Source: Roseiarcus sp963767245
GTDB taxonomy: Bacteria; Pseudomonadota; Alphaproteobacteria; Rhizobiales; Beijerinckiaceae
Assembly (NCBI GenBank): GCA_963767245.1
Contig: CAVYDG010000004.1
Coordinates: 186,001-250,000, forward strand
Direction: 5' to 3'
Length of the DNA stretch: 64,000 nucleotides
Part shown: one piece after another, positions 17,546 through 26,182 of the stretch
Layout of the letters: each line of letters opens with the position of its first letter
Numbering within the stretch: position 1 is the stretch's first letter
Made by a program: the position numbers and the translations under genes
Notes under the pieces: model-generated
Told to the model about the DNA's origin: nothing
Database searches by the model: none
What the model saw: the letters and a program-made list of their open reading frames with translations, nothing else

Positions 17546-17797
17546 CTAGCGGGCGTCGTGGGCCGCGTCAGTCCTATTGGACGGTGGCGCCGGCGGCTGA
17601 TCGGCATCAGACGCGTCACCAGACAGAGATTGCCTGAACACGAAGCGGGACCCGTCCCAAACCTCAAAGCTGTCGAACGGACCCCTGCGTTTTGCCAACA
17701 GCACGTTGGCCCGCGCAATGGCCTCTTCGTCCGAAAGTCCCTCCGGCATCACTTCGACGCCGGCGAGACGCCCTTCCCTCAGAAAATAGTACCGCAT
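17546..17797 (-). CDS. small hypothetical protein
   Basis: 83 residues from MRYYFLREGRLAGVEVMPEG, with a helix LSDEEAIARANVLLAK and a strand FEVWDGSRFVF. This beta-beta-alpha-beta layout is common to short proteins of rhizobial islands. A possible ribosome site (aaggaaac) lies upstream. Convergent with the 17348 gene, three bases apart. Confidence 0.55.
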   Translation of the reverse strand: MRYYFLREGRLAGVEVMPEGLSDEEAIARANVLLAKRRGPFDSFEVWDGSRFVFRQSLSGDASDADQPPAPPSNRTDAAHDAR

Positions 17798-18024
17798 GAC
17801 TGCTGGCGGGAGAGTTCGCGTTTCCTTGACGACGGAACGTGTTTGGCTCCGAGCGATGGTCGATTTTATTACCAAGATTTTGATTGTCTAGCAATTCAAT
17901 TCTTGGCGCCGAGCGGCATTTGGTCACCCGAAGGTGACGACCGCGCTCCGTCACTCCCTTCGAGGCTTGACAGGCGGGCCGGTTAGACCAAATTCTGGCG
18001 CCAGCGGAGCATGGAGCAAAGGCA

Positions 18025-18306
18025 ATGCCGCTTACGGCTTACCTTCCGACATCGGGGGCCAGCTTTGGCCCCGAAGCTGTGGCGAGTATGGCAAAAGCCT
18101 TCGATGACGCAGTAGCCGTCATCGGGATTGGTCCGTGCGACGATCCGAAACGCGAAGCTGTCGCGAGGTTCATTCTCCACCTTGCCGAAATCGACGGGGG
18201 CCTAGATCCCGCGAAGCTGCGCGATAAGACTGTAATGGCTCTAGGCGGCTCGATCAGCAACGCAATATCAAACGACAGAAGCCGAGACACCGAAGCCGGG
18301 GCCTGA
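18025..18306 (+). CDS. small island-type hypothetical protein (paralogue of 16626)
   Basis: 93 residues, ribosome site catggagcaaaggca. The core FGPEAVASMAKAFDDAVAVI, KREAVARFILHLAEI, LDPAKLRDKTVMAL lines up with the protein at 16626. Probably all-helical; function unknown. Confidence 0.7.
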   Translation: MPLTAYLPTSGASFGPEAVASMAKAFDDAVAVIGIGPCDDPKREAVARFILHLAEIDGGLDPAKLRDKTVMALGGSISNAISNDRSRDTEAGA

Positions 18307-18365
18307 CGAGAGGTAGAGCGACGTGATCCTGCGATTGGCGAGAGGGTGATTGCCTCTCCGGGCGC

Positions 18366-18629
18366 TTAGGCGAAGTCGACCGCCTCTAGAGATATGCGAT
18401 TTGCCAGTCTTCGCGAGAAAGCGCGGCGACAAGCGCGCTCGACCCTCTCCCGATTGGCCTTGCAATGCGCAAGATTGTTCTCGCGATGGACCGGATTCCT
18501 TACACCCAAATGATCGACAAGAATCACGCTGTCGATTGAAAAACGGACCCTGCCGAAATTGGGCGCTTCGCCCCACAGATAGACGTCGTTCGTGACTTCG
18601 TCCGCTATGAACACTGGGTTGAATTCCAC
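18366..18629 (-). CDS. DUF1488-like small protein
   Basis: 87 residues: NDVYLWGEAPNFGRVRFSID (strand WG motif), then KANRERVERACRRAF and ISLEAVDF at the end. The order WG, FxI, NRERI, AADF is that of DUF1488 proteins, small unknown-function proteins common in Hyphomicrobiales. Similarity is moderate. Confidence 0.6.
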   Translation of the reverse strand: MEFNPVFIADEVTNDVYLWGEAPNFGRVRFSIDSVILVDHLGVRNPVHRENNLAHCKANRERVERACRRAFSRRLANRISLEAVDFA

Positions 18630-18719
18630 TAGCCTATTCCCATTGACTGTCGCGATATGGAAACTGCGCCCGACGATGCACGATAATGGTCGAGTCTATC
18701 AGAGTCCGTTTGAAAACGC

Positions 18720-19370
18720 CTATTCGTGAGCTATTCGCCTGAGCAGGACGCTTCCAAGAGCGACGTGGATCATGGCTTCGGAACAGTCGATGCGCTCTTC
18801 GTAGTCGCGCACGAGGCGGCGCCAGCGGGTCATCCAGGCGAACGTGCGCTCGACGACCCATCGACGCGGGATGACTTCGAAGCCCACGGCGGCGTCGGAT
18901 CGCTTGATGATCTGGATGGTGAAATCCCGGAAGGCGGCTTTGTCCATGAGTTGGGTGCGATCATAGGCCCCATCGGCGAACAGATGCTTCAGCCACGGCC
19001 AGCGCTTGCGCACACCGTCCAGGATCATCTGAGCCCCGGCGCTGTCGGAGATGTCGGCGGGCGTCAGATTGACCATCAGAAGACGGCCGTCGGTGTCGAC
19101 CGCGATGTGGCGCTTGCGACCCACGATCTTCTTGCCCGCGTCGTATCCCCTTGTTTTAGCTTCCGGAGCTTTGACCGATTGGCTGTCGACGACGCCGCCG
19201 GTTGGGCTCGCTTCGCGTCCCACGCGCTCTCGGTCGAGCATTAGCGCGACATCGTGGATCGTCTGAAACATGAACCGACGGATAAATCGGCGAAACCACC
19301 AATAGACCGTCTGCCAAGGCGGGAAATCATTCGGCAGCATCCGCCATCCCCCGCCCGAACGGGCCACCTG
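18720..19370 (-). pseudogene. IS5-family transposase, 5' truncated
   Basis: The frame holds the IS5 core: GWRMLPNDFPPWQTVYWWFR, VVDSQSVKAPE, GYDAGKKIVGRKRHIAVDT, LFADGAYDRTQL and the RRWVVERTFAWMTRWRRL signature. The first ~70 residues of a normal IS5 transposase are replaced by an unrelated fragment. A left terminal sequence like gagtccgtttgaaaacg is kept near 18691. Dead unless restarted. Confidence 0.8.
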
Positions 19371-19522
19371 CGCTTGAACAGCGTCCGGCCGATCATCCAG
19401 CCCTTGCCGCTAAACAGCCAATGGACGCGCGGCTTCCGCCGTGGCCCGACCGTCAGATAGACCGGGCCGGCAATTCGGGTCGTCAGGCGCGGCTTGCGGT
19501 TGGTCGAGAAAGACAAGCGCAT
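19371..19522 (-). pseudogene. N-terminal fragment of an unknown protein
   Basis: Starts MRLSFSTNRKPRLTTRIAGP with a ribosome-like gaggattttgaa upstream, then YLTVGPRRKPRVHWLFSGKG. After about 50 residues it joins IS5 sequence. Possibly an inner-membrane or phage-type small protein; not recognised. Confidence 0.35.
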
Positions 19523-20022
19523 TTCAAAATCCTCGTCCGAGTTGTCATAGCACGAAGCCGGGCGTCCGCGTTAGGAAGGCCACAGGCGGCCGCAGGCCGC
19601 CTTCGCCGGCCGTGGCCTTCATTCTGTCTACCGGGCCGTTGTGCGCCGACAGCGCCAGCCCTGCGCAACCGGCTGGCGGCACGTCGCCGGTTACGGCCCC
19701 ATGAATCCGCCGTCAGTCGGCATGGTCGCCGAGCGGTGTCCGCGCCGCTCGTGCCGTTGACGGTGCGGCGTATTAAGACCGAATGGCGACTGCGCGATGG
19801 GTCGTTCCTCTTTTAGGTTCGGTCCTACCGCGTCGTTTCAGTTCGCGACGAGGGTGTTGCGAACCAATTCAGGACCTTTTAAAGACCGTTTTTCCGCGTA
19901 CCAAGGCACTGATATAACGCCAGTTTTATGGCGATCGCCTGATGAACTGCCTGCAACTGTGTCTAGAAAGACGATCCAGGTCTGCAAAAACGCACTCAGT
20001 TGGAAAACTGAGGAGGCTCGCG
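19523..20022. other. stretch without a recognisable gene
   Basis: 500 bases. A GC-rich inverted segment (ggcggccgcaggccgcc) near 19586 could fold, but there is no T run. The last 100 bases should hold the promoter of the following pair. Confidence 0.4.
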
Positions 20023-20163
20023 ATGTCGAGTTTGAATGAATTGGCGGCTACTGTCGGGGCGATGCCCCACGACGCACTGTTCGCAACACTCACGCTTGCT
20101 GCGTTTGGACTCGCAGCTTTCGCGATCTACGCTGTGCTGACGATCACAAAGGAGCGTCGGTGA
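20023..20163 (+). CDS. 46-residue membrane peptide
   Basis: Ribosome site aggaggctcgcg before the ATG at 20023. The chain has one hydrophobic segment (ALFATLTLAAFGLAAFAIYA) and a basic tail (TKERR), so a single-pass inner-membrane peptide is likely. Its stop overlaps the start of the next gene, which implies translational coupling. Confidence 0.6.
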   Translation: MSSLNELAATVGAMPHDALFATLTLAAFGLAAFAIYAVLTITKERR

Positions 20164-20903
20164 TGGCGCTTCGCAATTGGGTGCGTCTGCCTTCGTGGTG
20201 GATCGAAGAAGGGGGCTTACGCGAGCTGCGGTGGAATAAGGGCGAGGGCGCGGACAATATCGCCGCGCTTATGGTTTTTTGCGTCATTGCGCATCACGCT
20301 AACGAGCATGCGATGGGCAACGAGAAAGCGGAGCTGCTCGCCTCCCTTACGTATGATCGCTTGGGCTTGGCGACGGGGATAAGTCGAGAGAAGATCGCGG
20401 GCGGCTTGGATGTCCTAGAGAGCCACAAAGTGATCAAGCGAGCGCCTCTCGGGCGAAGCACGTTCCTTGTTGAACGCTACGAGCGCGAGCGCGGCTGGTG
20501 CAAATTGCCGGCCAAAGGACTTTATTCGGGCGAGCGCATTGTGGCGTTCGACGCCTTCAGACTGAGAGCGATCGCCGAACTAGACGCGATGAAACTCTAT
20601 CTTCTGTTCGCATCGCGCCGTAACAACGAGAGTAATTTTGCGGACATCAGCTACGACAAGATCACAGAATTTTCCGGCGTCGAACGAAGCAGGTTGAAAA
20701 GGGCGATCAGCTTTCTCGCGGCGCATGGTCTCGTCTACGTCGAGCATAGATGGAGCAGGACAAACGACTACGGCGTCGCGAACGCTTACCAACTCGCTCA
20801 TCTCGACGCATACGTGCACATGGGTACACGCGGGCGGAGTTTAGAGGACGCTGAGGCGTTTTGGGGCCAGCCCCTTTTGCCTAAGATTCCCGCTGCATTC
20901 TGA
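20163..20903 (+). CDS. helix-turn-helix protein, possible replication-initiator type
   Basis: 246 residues from the ATG that overlaps the preceding stop. It has two winged-helix-like blocks: LTYDRLGLATGISREKIAGG then LDVLESHKVIKR, and ISYDKITEFSGVERSRLKRA then SFLAAHGLVYVE. A duplicated winged helix is found in plasmid replication initiators and in regulators of integrative elements; no catalytic motif is present. The stop lies at the edge of an IS21 relic, so the C-terminus may be shortened. Confidence 0.6.
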   Translation: MALRNWVRLPSWWIEEGGLRELRWNKGEGADNIAALMVFCVIAHHANEHAMGNEKAELLASLTYDRLGLATGISREKIAGGLDVLESHKVIKRAPLGRSTFLVERYERERGWCKLPAKGLYSGERIVAFDAFRLRAIAELDAMKLYLLFASRRNNESNFADISYDKITEFSGVERSRLKRAISFLAAHGLVYVEHRWSRTNDYGVANAYQLAHLDAYVHMGTRGRSLEDAEAFWGQPLLPKIPAAF

Positions 20904-21443
20904 CCGGCGACGCGCCCCTGGCCAGCCGATCCTTGATCAATGAGACGAAGCCGGTCGCAAGGCCGTTGGCCATTACCGGCGACATGCCGCGAAGTTCCAT
21001 CTCGATCCGTTCGGTTGCCTGCACGATCCGAAGATGGGCGTCGGCGTCCGTGCGCCCGGCGCACGCTGCTGCCGCCTGCTCGACGAAAGGCGCGACGCCT
21101 TGATCGCGATAGACCAGATTGAGCAGCGCCATGGGCTTGCGGCGCAGGGAATGGATGACGTGACGGTAGTCGACGACATGGCCATGTTTGCCGTTCGGCC
21201 GGGGCCGACCGCGTCGCAAGACGACGATGGGCGTCGAGCCCTGGAAACATTCGAGCCGATCGTCATAAAGGCGCACCCGCAGCCGATGGCCGATCAGTCG
21301 CGAGGGAACCGAGTAGAACACCTTGCGCAGCGTGAAGGCGCTGGAGCTGGTGACGTCGACGTTGACCTCCTCATAGTCGGCGGTCTTGCGGACCGGCAGC
21401 TTGTTCAACGCCATTCGCTCTTGATCGATGCGCTTGGCGTTGC
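20881..21443 (-). pseudogene. IstA (IS21) fragment with foreign 3' part
   Basis: The first part (21443-21100) is, as read by eye, base-for-base identical over 344 bp to the IstA gene of the IS21 element at 55029-54686 (MALNKLPVRKTADYEEVNVD through LLNLVYRDQ). Past 21100 the sequence differs completely (FVEQAAAACAGRTDADAHLR and so on). The identical block is part of the DDE-C and SH3-like region of IstA. The chimera cannot be a working transposase. Confidence 0.8.
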
Positions 21444-21620
21444 TTCGCCAATCGCCCGGTCAGCGTGCGGGTGTATCCCGAGCAAATCGTCGTCGCCGCC
21501 GAGGGGCAGATCTTGTGCGAGCATCGTCGTGTCTTTGCCCGCTCTCACGAACGGAAGAGCACCACAACGGTTTATGTTGGACCTTTGTGGATATCGTTAA
21601 GTCGCGGAAAGATTTCCTAG
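21444..21620 (+). pseudogene. second IstA-like fragment, opposite strand
   Basis: Directly beside the previous relic but on the + strand, the frame reads NRPVSVRVYPEQIVVAAEGQ then ILCEHRRVFARSHE, a conserved segment of another IS21-type IstA. It decays after about 45 codons. The two relics meet head-on at 21443. Confidence 0.55.
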
Positions 21621-21762
21621 CGTAGCAACGTCTGCTCCGTGCCGTTGGGCGACAAAACAATGCTATAAAATCCTATTCGATCACCTCGTCGGCCGCCACG
21701 GTCAGCGTCGGCGGCACCCGTAAACCAAGAGCGATGCCAGTCAATTGAACAGGAGGAAACCG

Positions 21763-22527
21763 ATGAGCCGCTTTGATGCCTATCGCGACGGCTTTCCCAA
21801 CGCCCGCCTGAACCGCTCGAAATCTGGCGTGCTGGAAGTGGCGCTCCACACCGACGGGGGCACGTTGGTCTTCAATGGGCACACTCATGAGCAGTTCGTC
21901 GACTTGTTTCACGCGATCGGGTCTGACCCCGATAATCGCGTGGTCATCCTGACGGGTAGCGGCGACGCCTTCATGGAGACGATCCGCCCCGAAGGTTTCG
22001 ACTTCTTCACACCTCAAGGCTACGACAAGATCTATCGCGAGGGGCGAAAGGTCCTCATGAATATTCTCGACATCGAGGTACCGCTTATCGCCGCAGTAAA
22101 CGGCCCGGCGCGGCTGCACTCCGAATATATCCTGCTCGCCGACATCGTGCTGGCAACTCCGTCGACTGTTTTCCAGGACAAACCGCACTTTGAATTGGGC
22201 ATCGTACCCGGCGATGGCGTCCATCTGCTATGGCAGGAAGTGATCGGCAGCGTGCGCGGCCGCTATTTTATCCTTACCCGCCAGGAACTCGGCGCCGAGA
22301 TGGCCAAGGAGTGGGGCGCCGTCAACGAGATCGTCCCCGCCAATGAGCTGCTTCCCCGTGCCCGTGAGATTGCCGAAGGACTAGCCAAGCTGCCGGCCCT
22401 CACCACGAAATACACCCGCATCGCACTGACCCAAAAACTGCGACGCATCATCGACGAAGGCGTCACACTCGGGCTCGCATTGGAAGGAATCAGCGCAGCC
22501 GATGTTGCCCGCACGAGTAAGACATGA
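21763..22527 (+). CDS. enoyl-CoA hydratase/isomerase family protein
   Basis: 254 residues, ribosome site aggaggaaaccg fixes the ATG at 21763. The crotonase fold is clear: VVILTGSGDAFM, VPLIAAVNGPARLHSEYILL (oxyanion-hole region), DKPHFELGIVPGDG, RYFILTRQELGAEMAKEWGA and VNEIV. The usual catalytic Glu pair is not obvious, so the exact reaction (hydration, isomerisation or C-C hydrolysis) is open. It starts a small operon with the reductase fragment (ATGA overlap) and the DUF417 gene. Confidence 0.85.
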   Translation: MSRFDAYRDGFPNARLNRSKSGVLEVALHTDGGTLVFNGHTHEQFVDLFHAIGSDPDNRVVILTGSGDAFMETIRPEGFDFFTPQGYDKIYREGRKVLMNILDIEVPLIAAVNGPARLHSEYILLADIVLATPSTVFQDKPHFELGIVPGDGVHLLWQEVIGSVRGRYFILTRQELGAEMAKEWGAVNEIVPANELLPRAREIAEGLAKLPALTTKYTRIALTQKLRRIIDEGVTLGLALEGISAADVARTSKT

Positions 22528-22607
22528 GCGGGAAGAACAATAAGGTTATGGTAGCGGGAGCGAGCGGTCTCGTGGGCGTTGCCGCCATCAAGTTGGCGCG
22601 GAATTAA
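22524..22607 (+). pseudogene. N-terminal fragment of an NAD-binding reductase
   Basis: The ATG overlaps the crotonase stop by four bases. 27 residues with KVMVAGASGLVGVAAI, the Rossmann GxxGxxG of the epimerase/PRISE-type reductases, then a TAA. All the rest of the gene (about 330 residues) is deleted. Confidence 0.7.
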
Positions 22608-22644
22608 AGACAGGTGGACCCGTGAGAGAGAGCGGCATTTTGGA

Positions 22645-23141
22645 TCAAGCGAACCAGCTCATTCTTATGTTTCAAGGGCCATCCCGTTCCGGAGCGGTCT
22701 TGACCGTGATTTAATCCGTGCAGCGATGGTCTTCACGTTCTTCGTATTTAGCATCCAGAAGTGGAACCAGTACACCATCGAGATGCTGGTCCCGATGATC
22801 AGCCACAGCCCGGTCGTCTTCTGGCTGTTGCCGGTCTTCGGTGTTCGGGGTGCGGGCTACTTTCTGGCGACGACCGAAACGATCTTCGGTACTCTCATTT
22901 TCCTCGGCTATTCGAGTCCGAAGCTTGGCATCCTGGGCGCGCTTGGATCGATCGTAACCTTCATCGGCACCACGACCATTATTCCCTTCCTGCCGGATGC
23001 CTGGGCTCAGGAGGCGGGCGGATTTCCGATCATGACCTTGCCACTCGGCTTCCTGATGAAGGACGTCTGTTCCTCGCCGCTTCATTCTATCTGCTCAAGC
23101 AGGATCTGGTGCGTGCTGCGATGGATATTGAACGGAGTTAA
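22645..23141 (+). pseudogene. DUF417 (YkgB-like) membrane protein, frameshifted
   Basis: The frame encodes LIRAAMVFTFFVFSIQKWNQ, MISHSPVVFWLLPVFGVRGA and four hydrophobic segments of DUF417 proteins (inner membrane, unknown function). Near 23065-23072 one base is missing (KDV in one frame, LFLAASFYLLKQDLV in the next), and the proper C-terminus ends at 23141. The start is also unclear because the usual MSRAI codon is changed. Probably a pseudogene or an error at one base. Confidence 0.7.
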
Positions 23142-23588
23142 GTTCCGCCCAGGCGTGTCTGCGCTTTGGACCGAGGTAGCCGAGTGATTCACCTCGCCGC
23201 CCGTCGCGCGCACCACCAGCGGCCAGGCCAACGCTGCGCCGCTTCGATCACCTCATCAGCGGGGCCGAGGAGTGAAAGCGAAACTGAGTTCTGCAGCACA
23301 GTGATATTGGGCGCCAAGGTTCTGGCTCCGGGTCCGCACTCCGGTCCTTTCCGAGGTGACCCCTGTAGGTCCCCTATCCGCCCAATGCGCCATCCACGCC
23401 CGCGATCCGCAATGTCCGGTTCACGTCGACAGCAGCCGTTCGTAGATCGGACGACACGGACGGGTAGCAAGCGTCAGATTTTGGCCGGGTAGAAGAGGCC
23501 AGACCAAAGGCCCATCCTGCGCCTTGGCGAAGCCCTGATACAATCTGTTATCAAGAATAAAAGTGGTGGGTCGCCTCTAGCGCCGCGA
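23142..23588. other. stretch without a recognisable gene
   Basis: A short reverse frame ends in DEVIE, as does one near 21673, but nothing supports a gene. No terminator for either flanking gene was found. Confidence 0.4.
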
Positions 23589-24987
23589 TCAGATCAAACC
23601 CGCCCCGATCCCGAGATTGTGCCAACCGCCATCCGCGGCGATCAGCACGTCGGCCTCCTTCGGCCCCCAGCCGCCGCGCTCGTAAGGGAGAACCGGGGAA
23701 GGCGCGTCGAGCACTGGGGCGACGGCGGCCCAGGCGGCCTCGACCGCGTCCTCTCTTGTGAACAGCGCACCGTCGCCCGCCATTGCGTCGCCGAGTAAGC
23801 GGGCATAAGCGGATTGCTCGCCCGGATGCTCGTCGATCAGGGTGAGTTCGCGCTGGTCGCCGACAAACTCCTTGCCAGCGCGCTTGACGCGCGCGGCGAG
23901 CGCGACGACGGCGGTCGGCGAGAGTTGAAAGCGAAAATAATCGTTGCGGCCGGTGATCGGCGCTGAATCGGCGAATAGCCGCTGTGGCGGCGGCTTCAGC
24001 TCGACCAGCACCTCGGTCACGGTCTGCGCAAGATATTTGCCGGAGCGCAGGTACCACGGCACCCCCTGCCAGCGCCACGAGTTCGATGAAAAGCCTGAGG
24101 GCGCAGAACGTCTCGACGTCGGAGTTCTTCGCCACGTCTGGCTCGTCGCGATAGCCGACATATTGACCGCGGATCAGATCGCCGGGGTCGAGCGGGCGCA
24201 TTGCCTGAAAAACCTTGGCTTTCTCGTCGTGCACGAAGCCATAGTTGCGGCTGGCGGGCGCCTCCATGGCGAGCAGCGCGACGATCTGGAACAGGTGGTT
24301 CTCGATCACGTCGCGCAGGCAGCCGGCGCTCTCGTAGAAGGCGCCGCGGCCGTTGATGCCAAAATCCTCCGCCAGCGTCACCTGGACGCTCGCGACATAG
24401 TTGCGGTTCCAGATCGGTTCGAGGAACGCATTGGCGAAACGGAAGTAGAGGATGTTCATGATCGCCTCCTTGCCGAGGAAGTGATCGATGCGGAAGATCG
24501 AATCTTCCGGGAAGACGCTGCGCGCGACGCCGTTGAGCGCGCGCGCGGAGCTAAGATCGCGCCCGAACGGCTTTTCGACGATGACGCGCGCATCGCCGGC
24601 GAGAGCGGCGCCGCCGAGCCCTTTGATCACGGTCTCGAACAGAGCGGGCGGGATCGCCAGATAGTGCGCGGGGCGCGCCGCGCCGTCCAGCGCCTTCTTT
24701 ATCGCCTTGTAGGTGGCCTGATCGTTGTAGTCCCCGCTGACGTAGCTGAGGAGGGACAAGAGACTATGCAGCGCGGAAGAATCGTCGACGCCGCCCGATC
24801 GTTCCACGCTATTCTTCACGCGGTCGCGCAACTGCGCCAGGCTCCAGTTCCGTCCGGCGACGCCAACGACCGGGACCTGCAAGGCGCCACCTTTGGCGAG
24901 CTCATAAAGCGCGGGGAAGATCTTCTTGTCCGCAAGATCGCCGGTCGCGCCGAACAGCACCAGTGCGTCCGAACGGGGAGGGGTCAT
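23589..24987 (-). pseudogene. zwf: glucose-6-phosphate dehydrogenase, frameshifted
   Basis: Glucose-6-phosphate to 6-phosphogluconolactone with NADP, entry to the oxidative pentose phosphate and Entner-Doudoroff routes. Start MTPPRSDALVLFGATGDLAD with the cofactor loop; then VIVEKPFGRD and RIDHFLGKE (catalytic His region). The frame breaks at about 24070-24085: before it CALRLFIE, after it in another frame NSWRWQGVPWYLRSGKYLAQ, which is the correct continuation. The C-terminus ends properly. One base separates it from a full-length gene of about 465 residues. No pgl or edd lies next to it. A GTG at 25032 would add 15 residues. Confidence 0.85.
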
Positions 24988-25292
24988 CGGGGGCCTCGCT
25001 GCTGGGGTTTCGGCGACTTTTCGCAAGATCACTGTGGGGGCACGCCGGTCGTCTTGACTTTAACACAGTGGAGTCTTGGGCCGAGCGGGCGAGGTGATCG
25101 GTAACCAAAATAAGGATAAAGGACATTGGACTAACCCGCTCCGCGGGAGTTGGCTGACGCGACAGGCGTGGCGGCTTGGACGCATTCGAGCGGAACTGGT
25201 CACGCCACCAGTCTCTAATGTTCTGACAGCCCAGATTGCAGGACGATGCGGCGGCGCGCTTGCGCGCACTTCGTCCCGCAATGGAGCTGTCA
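24988..25292. other. region between zwf and the recombinase
   Basis: About 300 bases with the divergent promoters. It may include the end of the IS91-type element, but no boundary could be fixed. Confidence 0.35.
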
Positions 25293-26171
25293 ATGACCCC
25301 GCTTCGCCAACGCATGATCGAGGACATGCAAGTTCGGAACCTCGCTCGGCACACCCAACGCGCCTACCTCCAGCAGATCTCACTGTTCGCGCGGCATTTT
25401 GGCAAGTCACCCGACATCTTGGGCCCGGCTGATATTCGGGCCTATCAGCTCCATCTCAGCCAGGAGAAGCGACTCTCGGCCAGTTCGATATTGGTCGCGG
25501 TGGCCGCCATCCGCTTTCTCTACAAGATCACGCTCGGACGGGGTTGGAGCGTCGACGAGATCATCCCCACCTGTCGCAAGCCGCAAAAGCTTCCTGCCGT
25601 GCTCAGCCAGGACGAGGTCGCCCGGTTCCTCGACGCCGTCGACAGCCGGAAGCATCGCGCCATCCTGACCATCTGCTACGCGGCCGGCCTGCGTATCTCC
25701 GAAGCGGTCCGCCTGACGCCAGCGGCGATCGACAGCCATCGGATGGTCATCTGCGTGGAGGAGGGCAAGGGGCGGAAGGATCGCTGCGTGATGCTCTCGC
25801 CGAGGCTGCTGGAGGTTCTCAGGACGTATTGGCGTGCCGTCCACCCGAAGAATCTCCTGTTTCCCGGCGACATCCCCGATCAACCGATCTCGACCTTCGC
25901 CGTGCAACACGCCTGCAAAAAGGCGCGCCGCCGGGCCGGCATCGCCAAGCCGGTCACCCCTCACTCGCTGCGCCATGCCTTTGCCGTCCACCTGCTCGAG
26001 TCCGGCACGGACTTGCGCACCATCCAGCTGTTGCTTGGCCATCGCAACCTGAGCACCACGGCCCGCTATCTGCGCCTGGCGACCAACAAGGTGTGCGCCA
26101 CGGCGAGCCCGTTGGACGCCCTACATTCATCCACTTCAGCGCCAACCCGCCCCACGCCAGCGCCCGCCTGA
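25293..26171 (+). CDS. tyrosine recombinase of an IS91-type module
   Basis: 292 residues; ggagctgtca precedes the ATG at 25293. N-terminal SAM-like DNA-binding domain (LARHTQRAYLQQISLFARHF) and catalytic domain with Arg (YAAGLRISEAVRL), Lys region (GKGRKDR), HSLRHAFAVHLLESG, LLGHRNLST and the nucleophile Tyr in TTARYLRL. This recombinase type is repeatedly found directly upstream of IS91-like transposases. The gap to the transposase is 11 bases, so the two are co-transcribed. Intact. Confidence 0.9.
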   Translation: MTPLRQRMIEDMQVRNLARHTQRAYLQQISLFARHFGKSPDILGPADIRAYQLHLSQEKRLSASSILVAVAAIRFLYKITLGRGWSVDEIIPTCRKPQKLPAVLSQDEVARFLDAVDSRKHRAILTICYAAGLRISEAVRLTPAAIDSHRMVICVEEGKGRKDRCVMLSPRLLEVLRTYWRAVHPKNLLFPGDIPDQPISTFAVQHACKKARRRAGIAKPVTPHSLRHAFAVHLLESGTDLRTIQLLLGHRNLSTTARYLRLATNKVCATASPLDALHSSTSAPTRPTPAPA

Positions 26172-26182
26172 ACACAGGCCCG

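Noticed and set aside
20163..20903. Plasmid replication origin at the winged-helix gene
   Set aside because: No iterons, AT-rich unwinding region or parABS-type genes are next to it. MinD at 57 kb is not ParA because it lies in minCDE.
23944..25104. 386-residue + strand frame over zwf
   Set aside because: Antisense shadow. The reverse strand carries clear G6PD motifs.
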